A stretch of DNA of 42,587 nucleotides, taken from positions 1-42,587 of the forward strand of contig JAAYNW010000046.1 of NCBI GenBank assembly GCA_012520655.1, written 5' to 3'. Below, in pieces: positions 41,530 through 42,587 of this stretch (position 1 is the first letter of the stretch; every line of letters begins with the position of its first letter). The stretch is from Clostridiales bacterium. GTDB taxonomy: Bacteria > Bacillota > Clostridia > Lachnospirales > Lachnospiraceae. The notes under the pieces were generated by a model. That model was not told the DNA's origin. It was given only the letters and a program-made list of their open reading frames with translations, and made no database searches. The position numbers were made by a program, and so were the translations under genes.

Positions 41530-42432
41530 TCAGATGCCGTCACAGTCGAAGGGGGGAATAAAGCTTACAGATGAGGTTTCTCCTTCTTGAATGAATCCGT
41601 TCTCAATACCGAGTTCGATGGCGTAATCCACCAGCTTCTCGTATTCTTCGGAGGTAACGGTGTGGTTCAGCTCGGGAAACTGTGCCGTATCCAAGAAGTC
41701 AGGAAGAGGTGTATATTGATTCATAATACTGATATATATACTGTCTCCATATGCTTCATACAGAGTGCGGAGAACGGCTTTGGAATCCTCCATGCATCCG
41801 GGCAGCGCCAGATGGCGAACGATGACACCTTTTGTCATAATATCATCTGCGAATTCCGGGCTGCCTGTCTGGCGTACCATTTCTGCTATGGCAGGCGCGG
41901 CATAGGCGAAGTAGTCCTCGGCACGGGAATATTTTTTACTGAGAGTGGGAGATAAATATTTCAGATCAGGAAGATATATATCGATGAGTCCTTCCAGATA
42001 TTTCAATGATTCTACTTTTTCATAGGAACTCGTATTATAAACGACAGGGATGGAAAGCCCGTCGTTTTTTGCTATTTTTAATGCTTCTACAATCTGAGGG
42101 ATGAAATGCGTGGGAGTAACTAAGTTAATGTTGCACGCCTTTTGCTCCTGCAATTCGAGAAAGATTTCAGCCAGTCGCTCGGAAGATATGTTTCTGCCTA
42201 TAATTCCCTTCGAAATGGTGTGGTTCTGGCAAAATACGCAGCCCATATTACAACCTGAAAAAAAGACAGTACCTGAACCGGTCTGTCCTGAAATGCAAGG
42301 CTCCTCCCACATATGCAGAGAGGCTCTTGCAGCCTTTATTTTATTCGTCTGTCCGCAATATCCGGTCTGTCCGGCAAACCTATCCACATGACAGTTTCTC
42401 GGACAAATAGTGCAATCTCGTAAATCCATCAT
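41530..42432 (-). CDS. PflA-like radical SAM protein
   Basis: A 300-residue radical S-adenosylmethionine protein of the PflX/PflA-related group (COG1313-like). The 4Fe-4S cluster motif CxxxCxxC is Cys61, Cys65, Cys68 in GCNMGCVFCQNH. A second N-terminal cysteine set (Cys7, Cys10, Cys14, Cys26; CTICPRNCHVDR) is typical of this subfamily. Substrate and partner are unknown; no pyruvate formate-lyase is nearby. The start may be the ATG at 42432 or the next codon, with AGGAAT just upstream. It is preceded on the same strand by the SRP RNA and could be read through from its promoter. Its stop codon abuts the convergent gene with no gap. Confidence 0.9.
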   Translation of the reverse strand: MMDLRDCTICPRNCHVDRFAGQTGYCGQTNKIKAARASLHMWEEPCISGQTGSGTVFFSGCNMGCVFCQNHTISKGIIGRNISSERLAEIFLELQEQKACNINLVTPTHFIPQIVEALKIAKNDGLSIPVVYNTSSYEKVESLKYLEGLIDIYLPDLKYLSPTLSKKYSRAEDYFAYAAPAIAEMVRQTGSPEFADDIMTKGVIVRHLALPGCMEDSKAVLRTLYEAYGDSIYISIMNQYTPLPDFLDTAQFPELNHTVTSEEYEKLVDYAIELGIENGFIQEGETSSVSFIPPFDCDGI

Positions 42433-42488
42433 ATATTCCTACACATACTGATATGTTAATATTTTCATTTGTTCGGACTAATATTAAA

Positions 42489-42587
42489 ACCGTGCGTTCT
42501 GTGTTGAATGGAGCCAATACACGTTACCTTTACAGTTAACTCCGCCAGGCACCCTCACGGCACATGGGAAATCCCGCTTAGTGCTGC
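42489..42587 (-). ncRNA. ffs: SRP RNA (large, Gram-positive type), 3' part
   Basis: The minus strand reads GCAGCACTAAGCGGGATTTC, then CCATGTGCCGTGAGGGTGCC, TGGCGGAGTTAACTG, GGTAACG and finally GCACGG followed by TTTT. This matches the 3' portion of the Bacillus-type signal recognition particle RNA from the GNAR tetraloop side (GGAAGCAGC) through the helix that pairs with the 5' end. The 5' part lies beyond the right edge of the window. The terminal GCACGG normally pairs with the RNA's 5' end, and with the T run may serve as terminator. Identification is by recall of the conserved sequence, not by search. Confidence 0.85.

Noticed and set aside
1..42587. CRISPR arrays, insertion sequences, phage genes, tRNA genes
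   Set aside because: I looked for regularly spaced repeats, transposase or integrase motifs, terminal inverted repeats and tRNA cloverleaf signals such as GGTTCGA with CCA; none was convincing.

Overview
The window looks like a chromosomal segment of a motile, strictly anaerobic Clostridia species, most likely Lachnospiraceae. This is inferred from several traits together: strong AGGAGG-type ribosome sites, a T-box leader on metG, a large Gram-positive SRP RNA, transketolase split into two genes, a rubrerythrin, lipoprotein sugar-binding proteins, chemoreceptors, and many small families (DUF885, DUF1002, DUF624/YesL) typical of that group. No insertion sequence, prophage, tRNA, rRNA or CRISPR array is visible.

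Layout. 176-5481: a peptide-type ABC transporter (oppB, C, D, F) without its binding protein, then a small membrane protein. OppC carries a ~265-residue extracytoplasmic insert with four degenerate repeats. 5478-7316 (minus): a membrane-anchored DUF885 protein that meets this operon tail to tail. 7490-9780: chemoreceptor 1 and a small membrane protein. 9811-15333: a ChvE/GguA/GguB-type monosaccharide ABC transporter and a GntR-LacI hybrid (AraR-like) regulator. A 9-bp perfect dyad with an AraR-like core (TTGT-N4-ACAA) lies just ahead of the binding-protein gene, and a strong terminator closes the unit. 15388-20319: chemoreceptor 2, a YesN-like response regulator and a YesM-like histidine kinase. 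20531-25464: a YtfQ/YtfR/YtfT/YjfF-type sugar ABC transporter with a terminator. 25650-28970: split transketolase, ribulose-phosphate 3-epimerase and methionine aminopeptidase. 29005-31406: Met-specific T-box leader and metG. 31430-33446: an alpha/beta hydrolase with a long leader hairpin and a DUF1002 protein. 33513-37032: acetyltransferase, YesL-like membrane protein, diguanylate cyclase, and a rubrerythrin with rubredoxin domains at both ends. 37285-40554: an orphan MsmK/UgpC-type ATPase, a PucR/CdaR-like regulator and an esterase-like hydrolase. 40657-42587: an unrecognised protein, a PflA-like radical SAM protein (minus), and the 3' part of SRP RNA (minus, cut by the window end).

How the parts fit. 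From 7.5 to 28 kb the genes form a nearly continuous sugar block: two importers of the monosaccharide class, an AraR-like repressor, a two-component system, two chemoreceptors, and transketolase plus epimerase to feed pentose phosphates into metabolism. All three membrane sensors appear to have short helical extracytoplasmic domains rather than Cache/PAS folds. This suggests, as inference, that they read the sugar through the lipoprotein binding proteins, as Trg does with MglB. Both transporter operons have a GC-rich hairpin between the binding-protein gene and the ATPase gene, which would make binding protein in excess.
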